From positions 1 through 40,984 of the forward strand of contig NZ_BMPE01000029.1 of NCBI RefSeq assembly GCF_014647435.1: DNA of 40,984 bases, in the 5' to 3' direction. The translations under genes were made by a program, and so were the position numbers. The notes under the pieces were generated by a model. That model ran no database searches. It saw only the letters and a list, made by a program, of their open reading frames with translations, and was not told the DNA's origin. Below, piece after piece: positions 17,201 to 25,244 of this stretch (the first letter of the stretch is position 1; each line of letters starts with the position of its first letter). Source of the stretch: Deinococcus radiotolerans (GTDB taxonomy: Bacteria; Deinococcota; Deinococci; Deinococcales; Deinococcaceae).

Positions 17201-17497
17201 GACTCGGCCGCCAGCGCCGCGCTGATGCGCCACCTCACCGCCGATGACGGCCTGCGCCAGGCCCTGCTGGAGACCTTCCCGCCCGACCCCAATCTGATCG
17301 ACAGCCTGTACCACGGCAAAGGCGAGCGCCTCCCGCGCGGCCGCTCAGCCCCGGAGGACGGGTACTACTGCAAGGTGTGCGGCGGCCCGGTGGGCGGCAC
17401 GCCCGACGAAGTCATCAAGAACGGCCTGCTGTGCAGCTATCACCCTGAAGGCGAGAACCACCCCTTCGGCATGCCGTACAGCCCGCTGGGGATCTGA
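14282..17497 (+). CDS. Tubulin-like GTPase (Tubulin_2-type, 1071 residues) with C-terminal zinc ribbon
   Basis: The N-terminal 350 residues show the tubulin/FtsZ nucleotide fold: a first glycine loop LVVGLGSTGTEIL (about 11-23) and the tubulin signature loop CGGTCSGTASD at 187-197, equivalent to GGGTGSG. Such proteins fall in the Pfam tubulin-like family (PF13809) rather than FtsZ. The following 650 residues are mostly helical, including long charged helices near 560-640 that may form a coiled coil. At the very end C1030-x2-C1033-x17-C1051-x2-H1054 looks like a zinc ribbon. At 1071 residues it is about three times the size of FtsZ. It lies between a membrane protein and the MotA-like gene. 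I infer a membrane-associated filament or switch that binds GTP; polymerisation is not shown by sequence. Confidence 0.82.
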   Translation: MADNMRVFKTLVVGLGSTGTEILEALADRIDWEVGGLSRAPWVEFLAVETDVAKPNRFNGTDDFKTLGVPATSWRDMLQRPELYDSSIALNAWADLETLAQLPAQSIDSGAGHIRMVGRLALLYPPNYNEIKNAISQRVARLRNLTEAQAKSALNANNAGLEANVQFAVNAASGQTGVRVIVVGTLCGGTCSGTASDVGILLRTILDDEEKTLGMFTLPHPDLGIAQKPDAEIWKTNAYHALAELNQYHLHTDKDRYASIKFPDKPEGTRVLPNDAMPYDLVYLLRPNSTEGTDLARLSNAIADRMFLNVFVPETDPMAYMVNAGPVTVQQGRAFAFSTFGLSTIEYPMRRILEALKYRTLVHAVDRWKDRKYDGNVGEDLDALGLTVPALTEALLLDESGASVRASLDAKKNEIMRAARTGKPELARRALDELRSAFGKERGEGLRGLVHVTVNDNRRRAAESVMGNVRGVISTRLLDYDSGPNVLLEIMQAAQPRVGELRGWEPGEGKTGGANGVLDQMDAIRTNTLLGLFFLKGKAGKQVLPALSRALDDELKARVNQKVREALQDRGSGQRAEAGTLTLIEDETQKIARRLMSLRKRLTNQADRWREARARLENDTPTVNGLSLFEPSPNGTVDKEEELATDDRRKEAHAARLIRTWEALTRGVMPGVNDPDWLLGPWSIGQENFERTQLNTLEQMALEPFEASMRSGGKDVVRRLYDQRSPSFDPNSQAMHAATQAQLFLQLNQPLGQVDPMSPLPRRKLLVGMNLTDDFRRSVQPWVNKEPAAKEIAGVDPYRVVMLEEWYRFALRGADDVRTLSFSQPTRFNTYFTRKRSDIDWTPINDQEIKRLEDAEQLVFLSSLHGVTRLEGGHLVMDWPQQPGEPSDAAQRVRKLPGRFGKAARKLAFEKHDASRPSRSLTNASTYLKSEIDARMKTVLGRHATPSEGRKAYVNWLHEELKAGHARAVDDWNDSAASAALMRHLTADDGLRQALLETFPPDPNLIDSLYHGKGERLPRGRSAPEDGYYCKVCGGPVGGTPDEVIKNGLLCSYHPEGENHPFGMPYSPLGI

Positions 17498-17499
17498 GT

Positions 17500-18729
17500 A
17501 TGGACCTGCTGCATGCCCTGCTGAACCTGCGCCCGGAAGGCTGGCTGACCCTCATCGGCCTGATGGTGCCCCTCGTGATCTACTTCGCGGCGGCCCTGAC
17601 CCGCGCCGCCGCGACCCGCCGCGCAGAACTCGTGCGCCTCGAACTCGTCCGGCAGAAGATCCGCGTGGCCCTCGACAACGAGGACCCACCCGAATCCGAC
17701 GAGATCGCCGAAGACGCCCTGTCCGCCGTGAAGGACTTCCCCGCGGGCAGCGCGGTGAAGCAGGCGGTCGTGGCGGTCACCCGCGCCCGCGGGCTGGCCA
17801 CCCCCGACGTGCAGGCGGCGTCGGCGGCGGTCGTGGCGGTCAGTCAGGCGGACCTCGCCAGCGCCCGCAACATCCCGAACCTGCTGATGCTCGCCGGTCT
17901 CCTCGGCACCGTCCTGGGGCTGGCCGGGTCGATCAGCACGCTCGTGGAACCGATCAAGACCGCGGCGAAAGCGACGGAGCCGGGCGCGCTGGCCAGCGCG
18001 CTGGGCAACACCATGAGCGTCATGCAGGGCGCGTTCGGCGCGAGCCTCTGGGGCATCCTGTTGAGTCTCGGCACCGGCGTGGTGTACACCCTCGCCTCAC
18101 GCACCCAGGAAGCCTTCCAGGATCAACTGACGGGCTTCGTGCACGCCGAACTGGTGCCCGCCACCTTCCCCAAAGCCATCACCTCCCAGATGGAACGCAT
18201 GGGCCGGTACCTGCGCGACGCCGGCAACAGCTTCCAGGAAATCCACAAGCGCCTGCAGGACGTCGCCGGGCAGCTCGAAACCGTCCTCGGGCAGGCCGGC
18301 GACACGCTCGGGCAGAGCCTCACGCAACTCGCGCAGACCAGCACACAGATCGAAACCGTCTTCGGCAGCATGGACGAATCCGTGCGGCAACTCACGGCCG
18401 GGCTGAATCAGGGCGTGAGCGACCTCGTGCAGGCCCAGGAAAGCGCCGCCACGTCCCTGCGCAGCAGCAGCCGCGAACTTCAGGGTCAGCTCAGCGAGCA
18501 GGCGACGAGCATCACCCGCCTCCAGGACGCCGTCACCACCCAGACGGCCACGCTGCTCGAACGGGTCACCACCGTCGGCGACGCCCTGAGCCGCGCCGGG
18601 GGTCGCTTCGAGCAGGCCGGCGAAGTCTTCCAGACTGAGCAGAGCAACTACGCCGCCCGCCTGGACCGGAACTTCGAGCAGCTGACCCGCACGCTGGCCC
18701 GCACGCCGAGCGCCGTCAGCGGAGACTGA
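17500..18729 (+). CDS. MotA/TolQ/ExbB-like (ZorA-like) proton-channel subunit with coiled-coil tail
   Basis: The 409-residue protein has a first membrane helix at about 17-35, a cytoplasmic region, then the paired helices of the MotA/TolQ/ExbB channel domain: NLLMLAGLLGTVLGLAGS (about 126-143) and FGASLWGILLSLGTGVVY (about 173-190). The LLGTVLGL and FGASLWGI signatures are typical of this family. From about 230 to 400 it forms a long Gln/Ser/Thr-rich coiled coil. ZorA of Zorya anti-phage systems has this layout, with a longer tail. It is followed by the MotB-like partner. The stator pair would use the ion gradient to rotate or pull; here the mechanical partner may be the tubulin-like or LRV protein instead of ZorC, ZorD or ZorE, none of which is seen. 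Confidence 0.82.
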   Translation: MDLLHALLNLRPEGWLTLIGLMVPLVIYFAAALTRAAATRRAELVRLELVRQKIRVALDNEDPPESDEIAEDALSAVKDFPAGSAVKQAVVAVTRARGLATPDVQAASAAVVAVSQADLASARNIPNLLMLAGLLGTVLGLAGSISTLVEPIKTAAKATEPGALASALGNTMSVMQGAFGASLWGILLSLGTGVVYTLASRTQEAFQDQLTGFVHAELVPATFPKAITSQMERMGRYLRDAGNSFQEIHKRLQDVAGQLETVLGQAGDTLGQSLTQLAQTSTQIETVFGSMDESVRQLTAGLNQGVSDLVQAQESAATSLRSSSRELQGQLSEQATSITRLQDAVTTQTATLLERVTTVGDALSRAGGRFEQAGEVFQTEQSNYAARLDRNFEQLTRTLARTPSAVSGD

Positions 18730-18732
18730 TCC

Positions 18733-19335
18733 GTGACGTCCCGCCTCCAGGCCGACACCAACCCCTACATCGCTTTCAGTGACCTGACGCTCAACCTGGT
18801 GTTCGTGCTGATCTTTTTCCTGGGTGGCATCCTCGCCGTCGGTCAGGCCGGCTGGGAGCAGGTCCGGTACCGCAACGCGCAGGAGCGCGTCGTGCAGGCC
18901 GTGCGCGCCGCGCCCCTCAAAGTGCGGCCCCTGCTGCTCTCGCCCGCTCAGCGCAACGACCCGCCCGGCGCGCAACGCTGGGTCTTCCGCTCCAAAGGCA
19001 TGTTCCTGGGGGACACCGCTGCACTCAGCCCCGCCGGACAGACTGCGCTCGTGGCCTTCGCGCGGGTGCTGCGCGCCGAACAGGGGCAGTGGAAGCGCGT
19101 GCGCATTGAAGGGCATACCCAGACCTCCAAACCCAACATGCCCGAGCGCTGGGACCTTTCCGCCACGCGCGCCAGCGCGGTCGCGTCCGCCTTCTACCTC
19201 AAGGGCGGCATCAGCCCCAACCGCCTGGCCATCGCCGCGCGCGGCGGCCAGACCCCCTACGCCAGCGTCAAATTCGACCCCCGCAACGAACGCGTTGAAA
19301 TCGTTGTCGAGTATGCCCAGAAGAGTGCACCCTGA
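18733..19335 (+). CDS. MotB/OmpA-like (ZorB-like) stator subunit
   Basis: The 200-residue protein starts with a short cytoplasmic segment NPYIAFSDLTLNLVFVLIFF, whose single membrane helix is preceded by Asp17, matching the ion-binding aspartate of MotB, TolR and ZorB. The C-terminal part (about 85-197) is an OmpA-like peptidoglycan-binding domain with IEGHTQT (G127-H128-T129), LSATRASAV and RNERVEI motifs. In canonical OmpA domains the GHT is followed by D; here it is Q, so peptidoglycan binding may be altered. GTG at 18733 follows the previous stop by three bases. With the MotA-like gene it forms a complete stator pair. Confidence 0.85.
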   Translation: MTSRLQADTNPYIAFSDLTLNLVFVLIFFLGGILAVGQAGWEQVRYRNAQERVVQAVRAAPLKVRPLLLSPAQRNDPPGAQRWVFRSKGMFLGDTAALSPAGQTALVAFARVLRAEQGQWKRVRIEGHTQTSKPNMPERWDLSATRASAVASAFYLKGGISPNRLAIAARGGQTPYASVKFDPRNERVEIVVEYAQKSAP

Positions 19336-21783
19336 ATGACGTCCCTCACGCCCTTGCAGGAAGCCGCGTCTCCGGACACCACGCCGGAGCGACTGATCCT
19401 GCTCGCCACTGGCGCGGACGCGGCCGTCCGGGACGCTGCCCGGGCCAACGCCCGCTGCCCATCCTCCCTGCTGGAACTCGTCCGAATGGCCGAAACGAAG
19501 CCGCACAGTCTGCTGGGCGTGCACCTGGAGATGCTGGCGCAGCTCGGCTCTCACGCGCAGGCCATCGCCGCGGCCCACCCCAAACGAACGGCGCGCGTCC
19601 TGAGCGTGATCAACGGACACCGTCCGCCTGAGCCGCCCACGCCTGAGGGGGCGCCCCCGTTCGATAGGACAGTCGCCGGTCCTGCGGCGCCGGTCGCGGG
19701 AGCCGTCCATGCAGACGACCTGCGTCAGAAGCTCAAGGACCGGCGGGCGCCGCTTACCCTCGACCCAGACGAGCACGCGCTGATCCGAAGTGACCGCCGC
19801 CTGCAGCGCCTCGCGGCGCGTCACCCGCAGTTGCCGGTTGACCTTCTCGTGTGGATTGACGCGCGGCAGCCGTACGGTCAGGCGCGCGAGACCCTGCTCA
19901 CCCGGCTGGCTGAACATCCCCTCGAACCTGAACTGCTCGCCCAGGTGGCGCTTAATGGCGACTGGGAAGAACGTGCCGCGGTGGCCCGCAATGCATTTCT
20001 TCCGGACGCAGCTCGGTCCGCTCTGTGTGGCGATGAGGACTGGTGGGTGCGGGCCGCGGCAGCGGAAAATCCCGCCGCTACCCCGGCGGACCTCACGCAC
20101 CTCGCTCAGGACACTGAGCATGTCACCATCCGTGAGCACGTTGCCGCGCACCCGCACGCACCGGGGGACGTCCTGCTCCGCCTCGCGCAGGACGGTGACC
20201 CGGCCGTGCGCCTTCAGGCAGCCCGAAACCCGAGTACGCCTCCCGAAGCGCTCGACGCACTCGCGCAGGACCCCCGGTTCACGGTGCGCGAGGCGGTCGC
20301 GGCGCACGCGCTGTGCCCGGGTGACGTGCTGCGCGCACTGGCAGCCGATCCCAACGAGCGCGTGCAATACGTCGCCCAGCTCCGCCTGCGGCCCCTGAAC
20401 GACGCCGCGGTGGGCGAGGCCCTCGCCACCCGTCGGCGGCACGTGAAACTCGCCCTGAGTGTGTCCGGGACGACCCCAGCCACAGCGATCGGACAACTCG
20501 CCCGCGACCGGAACCCCCAGGTCCGCGCGCAAGTGGCCCTGCACCCGCACCTGAGTGACAGCGCACTCAGCGCCCTCGCGCAGGATCCGGCCATGACCGT
20601 GCGTCTTGTGGCGCGCGCCGCGGACGGCAACACGGCCGCCGATCAGCTCGCCTTCCTGCCGCGCTTCGACGCGCGGGTCCGGCAGGCCCTGAGCCGTAAT
20701 CACAGCGCCCCCGCACCTGTGCTGGATGACCTGTCGGAAGACCCCTTGCTGGACGTGCGCCTGAACGTCGTCCTGAACCCCGCGGCGCCGGGCGAAGCGC
20801 TGAAACGCCGCCTGGCGGAACAGCCGCTCCGGCCTGACCTGCGCCGGCATCCGCGCTACGAGCATGAGTTGCGCGACACGCTTCAGGCGATGGAGCTCCG
20901 GGAAGCGGAGCGGCCTGACGCGACGCCCGAAGCGCTGCATGAGCTCAGTCACAGTGACGGTCCGCGCGTCCGTACGCGCGTGGCGGGTCACTCCCACACG
21001 GGTCAGGAGACCCTCCTCACGCTGGCCCGCGACCCGGAACTCACCGTGCGTGAAGCGGTCGTGCAGCGCCGCGAGGAGTTGCCGCTGCCGGTGCAGCGGG
21101 CCCTCGCTACAGATTTACAGTGGGACATCCGGGTTCTCCTGGTGAAGCGCAAGGACCTGGACCCGGCCGCCATGCTCGATCTGCTGCTCCGGCCCGACGA
21201 AGATGAAGCCCTGCTGGAAGACGTGGCCAGACACCCGCGCGTGAACGAGGAGGTCTTGACCGCGCTCGCGCGTCACGCGAATAGCGGCGCGCGGCGCGCC
21301 GCCGCCCAGCACCAACTCACGCCGCCGGCCCTGCTTTACCAATTGGCCTATGATCCCCAGGCTCACGTGCAGCGCAGCCTTCTGAAGAACCGGGCGTGCC
21401 CTCCGCAAGTTCTGATCCTTCTGAGCCGCCAGGCTACCATGCGTCTCGACATCGTCCATCACGTCAATACGAACGAAGTGGTCTTGGAACACCTGGCGTA
21501 CGACGCGGCCTACGACCGCTATTTGCGCGCGGAACGCTGGCTGAAACTCACGCCGTTCAAAGAAGCGGCGCTCGTCCAACGCTGGCGCGCCTGGATGCTT
21601 GCCCGGGCATCTGCAGGCGCCCTTGAGCACTCGAACGTTCTGCCTGCCGTTATCGAGCACCCCAGAGCAACGGAGCGCGCTGTGGCGTTCGCCCGGCGCC
21701 TGAGGGGCAGATCCATCGACGAGGCCCTGAGACGCCGCCGGGAGCGGCTGCGCGCAGAACACACCCAGGAGAACCCCACATGA
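19336..21783 (+). CDS. Leucine-rich-repeat-variant (LRV) scaffold protein
   Basis: The 815-residue protein is built from about twenty 22-24-residue repeats of the LRV/HEAT-like type, with pattern A..P..P..vL..LA.D....VR..VA.N, best preserved between about 200 and 660 (for example NPSTPPEALDALAQDP followed by VREAVAAH). The first 150 residues are less regular. There is no signal peptide, membrane helix or N-terminal cysteine cluster, so it is likely a soluble cytoplasmic superhelix that binds protein or nucleic acid. The start directly follows the MotB-like stop, and its own stop overlaps the next start (ATGA). I infer it couples the stator to the tubulin-like or pseudokinase protein. Confidence 0.75.
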   Translation: MTSLTPLQEAASPDTTPERLILLATGADAAVRDAARANARCPSSLLELVRMAETKPHSLLGVHLEMLAQLGSHAQAIAAAHPKRTARVLSVINGHRPPEPPTPEGAPPFDRTVAGPAAPVAGAVHADDLRQKLKDRRAPLTLDPDEHALIRSDRRLQRLAARHPQLPVDLLVWIDARQPYGQARETLLTRLAEHPLEPELLAQVALNGDWEERAAVARNAFLPDAARSALCGDEDWWVRAAAAENPAATPADLTHLAQDTEHVTIREHVAAHPHAPGDVLLRLAQDGDPAVRLQAARNPSTPPEALDALAQDPRFTVREAVAAHALCPGDVLRALAADPNERVQYVAQLRLRPLNDAAVGEALATRRRHVKLALSVSGTTPATAIGQLARDRNPQVRAQVALHPHLSDSALSALAQDPAMTVRLVARAADGNTAADQLAFLPRFDARVRQALSRNHSAPAPVLDDLSEDPLLDVRLNVVLNPAAPGEALKRRLAEQPLRPDLRRHPRYEHELRDTLQAMELREAERPDATPEALHELSHSDGPRVRTRVAGHSHTGQETLLTLARDPELTVREAVVQRREELPLPVQRALATDLQWDIRVLLVKRKDLDPAAMLDLLLRPDEDEALLEDVARHPRVNEEVLTALARHANSGARRAAAQHQLTPPALLYQLAYDPQAHVQRSLLKNRACPPQVLILLSRQATMRLDIVHHVNTNEVVLEHLAYDAAYDRYLRAERWLKLTPFKEAALVQRWRAWMLARASAGALEHSNVLPAVIEHPRATERAVAFARRLRGRSIDEALRRRRERLRAEHTQENPT

Positions 21784-24392
21784 CCGCACCACTCGCCGCG
21801 GGCGACCGGGTGGCCGAGCGCTACTCGGTGCAGGCCGCCCTCTCCGCCGCCCCGCACGACCACCTCTACCGGGCCGTGACCGACTGGGGCGACACGGTCC
21901 TCGCCAACGTGATCGAGCCGCCCCACGCGGACACCCCGGCGGGCGCGCGCGTGCGGCAGGCCGTGATGCGCAATGCCCGGCTGCTCGCGCAGGTGCAGCA
22001 CCCGCACGTGCAGCGCGTCGTGGACCTCCACGACACCCCCGAGCGGCAGGTCGTGGTGCTGGACGACCGCCTGCATCAGTCCCTCCGGGCCGCTGGTCAG
22101 GGCCGCCCCCTGAAGACCGGCAGCGCGCTGGAGATCGCCCGGACGCTGTTCGGGGCGCTGGCCGCCGCGCACGGCCAGGCGCTGCTCCACACCCGGCTGT
22201 CACCTGACCACGTGTGGTTCGACGCGCAGGGCCAACTCCTGCTCGGCCATTTCGGCCTGGCCACGCGGGCGCTGCAGGAACTGCGGGCCGGTCCGGCGCC
22301 CGACGTGCGGTACGCCGCCCCGGAACTGCTGGCAGGCGGAACCTTCAGTCCGCAGTCGGACGTGTACGCCCTAGGCGCCACGCTGCACGAAGCGTTGAGC
22401 GGCGCGGCCTGTCCCCCTGCGTCAGCCCGCGCCCAGGGCGTACCGCTGCCGCCTCTCCCGCAGGGCACGCCCAGCGCTCTGCGGCGCGCACTGGAAGACG
22501 CCCTGCAGCTCGATCCGGCCCAGCGGGCCGTGAGCGCAAGTGAAGTCCTCGAACGCCTAAACCGTGCGGACGCCGTCCCTGAACCGGAGCCCGAAGCCGT
22601 GCCGGTCACGCCCCCAGTGTCGGAGCAGGCTCTGGCCGCGCCGCTGGGAGACGCCCCAGCGGCTGCCCCGGTGCGTGTCACACGTCCACAGGCGGCCCGG
22701 CCACCCGCCATACTGATCGGCGCCCTGATCGGCGGCGCGCTGCTTCTGGGAGCCGGGTTGCGGCTCCTGCAGCAGGGCGCCGCTTCCACCCCAGGGAACG
22801 CGACTGCGCTGGCTGCTGTGCCGAAGGACAGCGGCACCACGGCGGCGCCCCCCGGCGTGGCCGCACTTGAGTCCGCCGCACCTGAGCCGGACCGACCGGT
22901 GTCGCCGCCGAGCCTCGTCAACACGACGACCCTGAACCTCCGCGCGGAGCCGAGCAGCGCCGCAGCGGTGCTCGGCACGTTCACCCGAGGCGATCGGCTC
23001 ACGGTGTTTGAGTCGCAGGGCGAGTGGCTGCGCGTTCAGGGGACCAATGGCAAGGGAGGCTGGGTGAAGGCGGACCTCACGCTGCCCCTGCGGCCGCCCG
23101 AGGACGTGCAGGCACTCCTGGCCGCGCTCGAAGCTGGAGAGGAGCTTCAACTCGAGCGGGGCGTGTACGTCCTCGACCGGCCGGTCACGGTCCGGGGCAC
23201 CCTCACGCTGCGCGGCGCGGGCATGAAGGACACCGTGATCCTCAGCGCCGCAGCGGAAGACACCTTGATCTTCCAGCAGGCTGACGCCACCCTGTCGGAC
23301 CTGACCGTCGCGCACACCGGTACCCTCCCCGCCCGGAGTCTGCAACTCGACGGCGGGCACCTCACCTTGAACCGTGTGCAGCTTGCGGGGGCCGTTCGGG
23401 ACGACGACCTCAGTGAGTACGGCAGTGGTCTGTGGGTCAAGGGGGACAGTGAAGCCGTCATCCGCACGGCGACCTTCACGGCCAATGCCTTCGGGTTGTA
23501 CGTCAGTGACACCAGCCGCGTGGACGTGAGCGCCAGCACGTTCAGCGGGAACCGAGACGGTGGCCTGTACTTCCGAGACGCGAGTGGCGGGACGGTCGAA
23601 GGCAACACCATCCAGGCGACCGCTGCACACGGCATCCACGTCACCGGTCACGCCGACCCGACCATCAGCGCCAACCACATCCACGACAACCGCGGGCGGG
23701 GCGTGACCGTCTACGGTCAGGCCAGCCCGACCCTGCAGGAGAACACCATCGAGAACAACGTCCTGCAGGGCGTGGGCGTCCAGGACGACGCCTCACCCAC
23801 CTTGACCGGCAACGTCATTCAGAACAACCGCCAGAGTGGCGTCACCTACTTCGATACTGCCGGCGGCACGGCGCAGGGCAACACGGTCCAGAACAACCGA
23901 ACGGCGGGCTTCCGCATGATGAATGCCGCCCAGCCTGTCTTGGACGGCAACACCGTGACCCGCAACCGGGAGAACGGGCTGGCCTACAGCGACAATGCCG
24001 CTGGGACGGCCCGGAATAACACCATTACCGGCAGCGGGAACCCGGGGATCGCCACCTGGGGCGACGCGCAGCCTCAACTGCTCAGCAACACCGTCACCGG
24101 CGGCAAGCAGAGCGGCGTTGTGATTGCCGAACGCAGCGGAGGCGCCGTGAACGGCAACGAGATCAGTGGCAACGCCCTCTACGGCCTGATCGTCACCGGA
24201 CAGGCCGACCCGGCAGTCGACATGAATACCGTTCACGCCAATGGCAGTGGCGGCATCTACTACAAGCAGGACGCCATGGGGAGCGGATACGGCAACACCT
24301 GTTATGACAATCGGGGCCCGGATCTCAGCGCCGACCTCAATCCTGGCAATCCCGGCCCGGACTTCGCCCAGGACGCCTGCAACTCGTATTAA
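21780..24392 (+). CDS. Membrane pseudokinase fused to SH3 domain and right-handed beta-helix
   Basis: Residues 1-262 have a bacterial Ser/Thr kinase fold, with APE at 190-192 and SDVYALGATLHEALSG intact. The catalytic residues are lost: the glycine loop reads SAAPHDH, the beta-3 lysine is Asn43, HRD is H137-T138-R139 and DFG is H157-F158-G159. It should be a pseudokinase. After a proline-rich linker, a membrane helix (about 310-330) leads outside to a bacterial SH3 domain (about 379-436, LNLRAEPSS...GGWVKADL). Residues 450-860 are a right-handed beta-helix of NosD/PbH1 type with repeated GN.i..N...G motifs. The pseudokinase would sense inside and the SH3/helix would bind cell-wall glycan outside. 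The stop codon TAA is also the target duplication of the adjoining insertion sequence. Confidence 0.83.
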   Translation: MTAPLAAGDRVAERYSVQAALSAAPHDHLYRAVTDWGDTVLANVIEPPHADTPAGARVRQAVMRNARLLAQVQHPHVQRVVDLHDTPERQVVVLDDRLHQSLRAAGQGRPLKTGSALEIARTLFGALAAAHGQALLHTRLSPDHVWFDAQGQLLLGHFGLATRALQELRAGPAPDVRYAAPELLAGGTFSPQSDVYALGATLHEALSGAACPPASARAQGVPLPPLPQGTPSALRRALEDALQLDPAQRAVSASEVLERLNRADAVPEPEPEAVPVTPPVSEQALAAPLGDAPAAAPVRVTRPQAARPPAILIGALIGGALLLGAGLRLLQQGAASTPGNATALAAVPKDSGTTAAPPGVAALESAAPEPDRPVSPPSLVNTTTLNLRAEPSSAAAVLGTFTRGDRLTVFESQGEWLRVQGTNGKGGWVKADLTLPLRPPEDVQALLAALEAGEELQLERGVYVLDRPVTVRGTLTLRGAGMKDTVILSAAAEDTLIFQQADATLSDLTVAHTGTLPARSLQLDGGHLTLNRVQLAGAVRDDDLSEYGSGLWVKGDSEAVIRTATFTANAFGLYVSDTSRVDVSASTFSGNRDGGLYFRDASGGTVEGNTIQATAAHGIHVTGHADPTISANHIHDNRGRGVTVYGQASPTLQENTIENNVLQGVGVQDDASPTLTGNVIQNNRQSGVTYFDTAGGTAQGNTVQNNRTAGFRMMNAAQPVLDGNTVTRNRENGLAYSDNAAGTARNNTITGSGNPGIATWGDAQPQLLSNTVTGGKQSGVVIAERSGGAVNGNEISGNALYGLIVTGQADPAVDMNTVHANGSGGIYYKQDAMGSGYGNTCYDNRGPDLSADLNPGNPGPDFAQDACNSY
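24390..24392. repeat. Left target-site duplication TAA
   Basis: TAA here, the stop codon of the pseudokinase gene, is repeated at 25245-25247 immediately after the right end of the insertion sequence. A three-base TNA duplication is the one I associate with the IS1031 group of the IS5 family. Confidence 0.6.
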
Positions 24393-24409
24393 GGACGCTT
24401 AACACAAAC
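24393..24409 (+). repeat. Left terminal inverted repeat of the insertion sequence
   Basis: It begins with GGACGCTTAACAC and matches the complement of 25228-25244 at 11 of 17 positions, including the shared CGC and CA-AA blocks. Confidence 0.5.
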
Positions 24410-25202
24410 GGCGGTGCTGCTTGAAGGTGATCATGCAGTAGGCCAGCTGCGTGAATGCCATGTGGATGTCCGCCCGCACCTCATCCCTCACCCGCAGCCA
24501 ACGGAACCGGCTGAACCACGCTCACGTCCGCTCCACCACCCAGCGGTATCGGCCCAGCCGTTCACTGGAATACCGTCTCCGGCGTGCGATCCGCACCTTG
24601 ATGCCGCGGTGATGGCACGCCCGCTGGCACAGAGGAATGTCATACGCCTTGTCCGCATGCAGCCGCTCAGGACGGCGGCGAGGCCGGCCCCGCCGCCCGT
24701 TCTGAATGGGCGGCACCGCGTCCAGCAGGGGTTCGAACAGCATGCTGTCATGCCGATTGGCGGGCGAGATACAGACTGCCAATGGCGTCCCGCGGCCATC
24801 GACGATCACATGACGCTTGCTGCCAGGCCGGCCACGATCCGTGGGGTTCGGGCCCGTTTGGGCCCCCCGGGCCGCGGGGACGCTCGTACTGTCCACACAT
24901 GCGCGGGTCCAGTCGAGTTGATGTGCCTGGGCCATCCGGTCAAGACGCACGTGGTGTAGGCGGGTGAAGACACCCGCCGCGTGCCAGTCACGGAGACGTC
25001 GCCAGCAGGTCATGCCGCTGCCGTACCCGAGCTGGTGTGGGAGGTGTTCCCAGCCGATGCCGGCCTTGAGGACGTACAAGATGCCTTCCAGTGCGGCTCG
25101 ATCGGGCACCCGGGGTCGACCTCCTTTGGGCTTTGGGGGTTCAGGTGGGAGTAGCGGATGGATCAACTGCCACAGCTCGTCGCTGACCATAGACGCGGCC
25201 AT
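24399..25202 (-). pseudogene. IS5-family transposase with internal TGA
   Basis: From ATG at 25202 the frame runs 226 codons to a TGA at 24524-24522 and then continues in the same frame for 40 more codons to TAA at 24401-24399. The N-terminal part has the IS5-type DUF4096 region (LLPPEPPKPKGGRPRVPDR), then a DDE domain with ACVDSTSVPAARG, GSKRHVIVDGRGTPL and ERLHADKAYD. The C-terminal Y-(2)-R-(3)-E motif reads YRWVVERT, so the catalytic glutamate just precedes the TGA. The TGA falls where relatives have an aromatic or small residue before AWFSRFRWLR. The truncated form keeps the DDE residues and might retain activity; inactivation is more likely. Codon suppression is unproven. Confidence 0.75.
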
Positions 25203-25227
25203 GCTTCACCTTGCCCTCCCAACCTGA

Positions 25228-25244
25228 GGTTTTGATAGGCGCTC
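25228..25244 (-). repeat. Right terminal inverted repeat of the insertion sequence
   Basis: Read on the minus strand it begins GAGCGCCTATCAAAAC, the imperfect partner of the left end. Confidence 0.5.

Larger units (their letters stand above)
24393..25244 (-). mobile_element. IS5-family (IS1031-like) insertion sequence, 852 bases
   Basis: The element carries one transposase gene on the minus strand. Its ends are imperfect inverted repeats of about 17 bases (24393-24409 against 25228-25244, 11 of 17 positions matching), and it is flanked by TAA on both sides. The size of about 850 bases and the single DDE transposase fit the group. It splits the 3' end of the tubulin/stator operon from whatever followed it. 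Confidence 0.75.

Noticed and set aside
18097..20997. Very long minus-strand frame opposite the ZorA-, ZorB- and LRV-like genes
   Set aside because: It spans three well-supported genes on the other strand and its translation is low-complexity without domains, as expected of antisense frames in GC-rich DNA.
12681..24392. Calling the operon a Zorya system
   Set aside because: ZorA- and ZorB-like proteins are present, but ZorC with ZorD, or ZorE, are not, and the tubulin-like and pseudokinase genes are foreign to described Zorya types.
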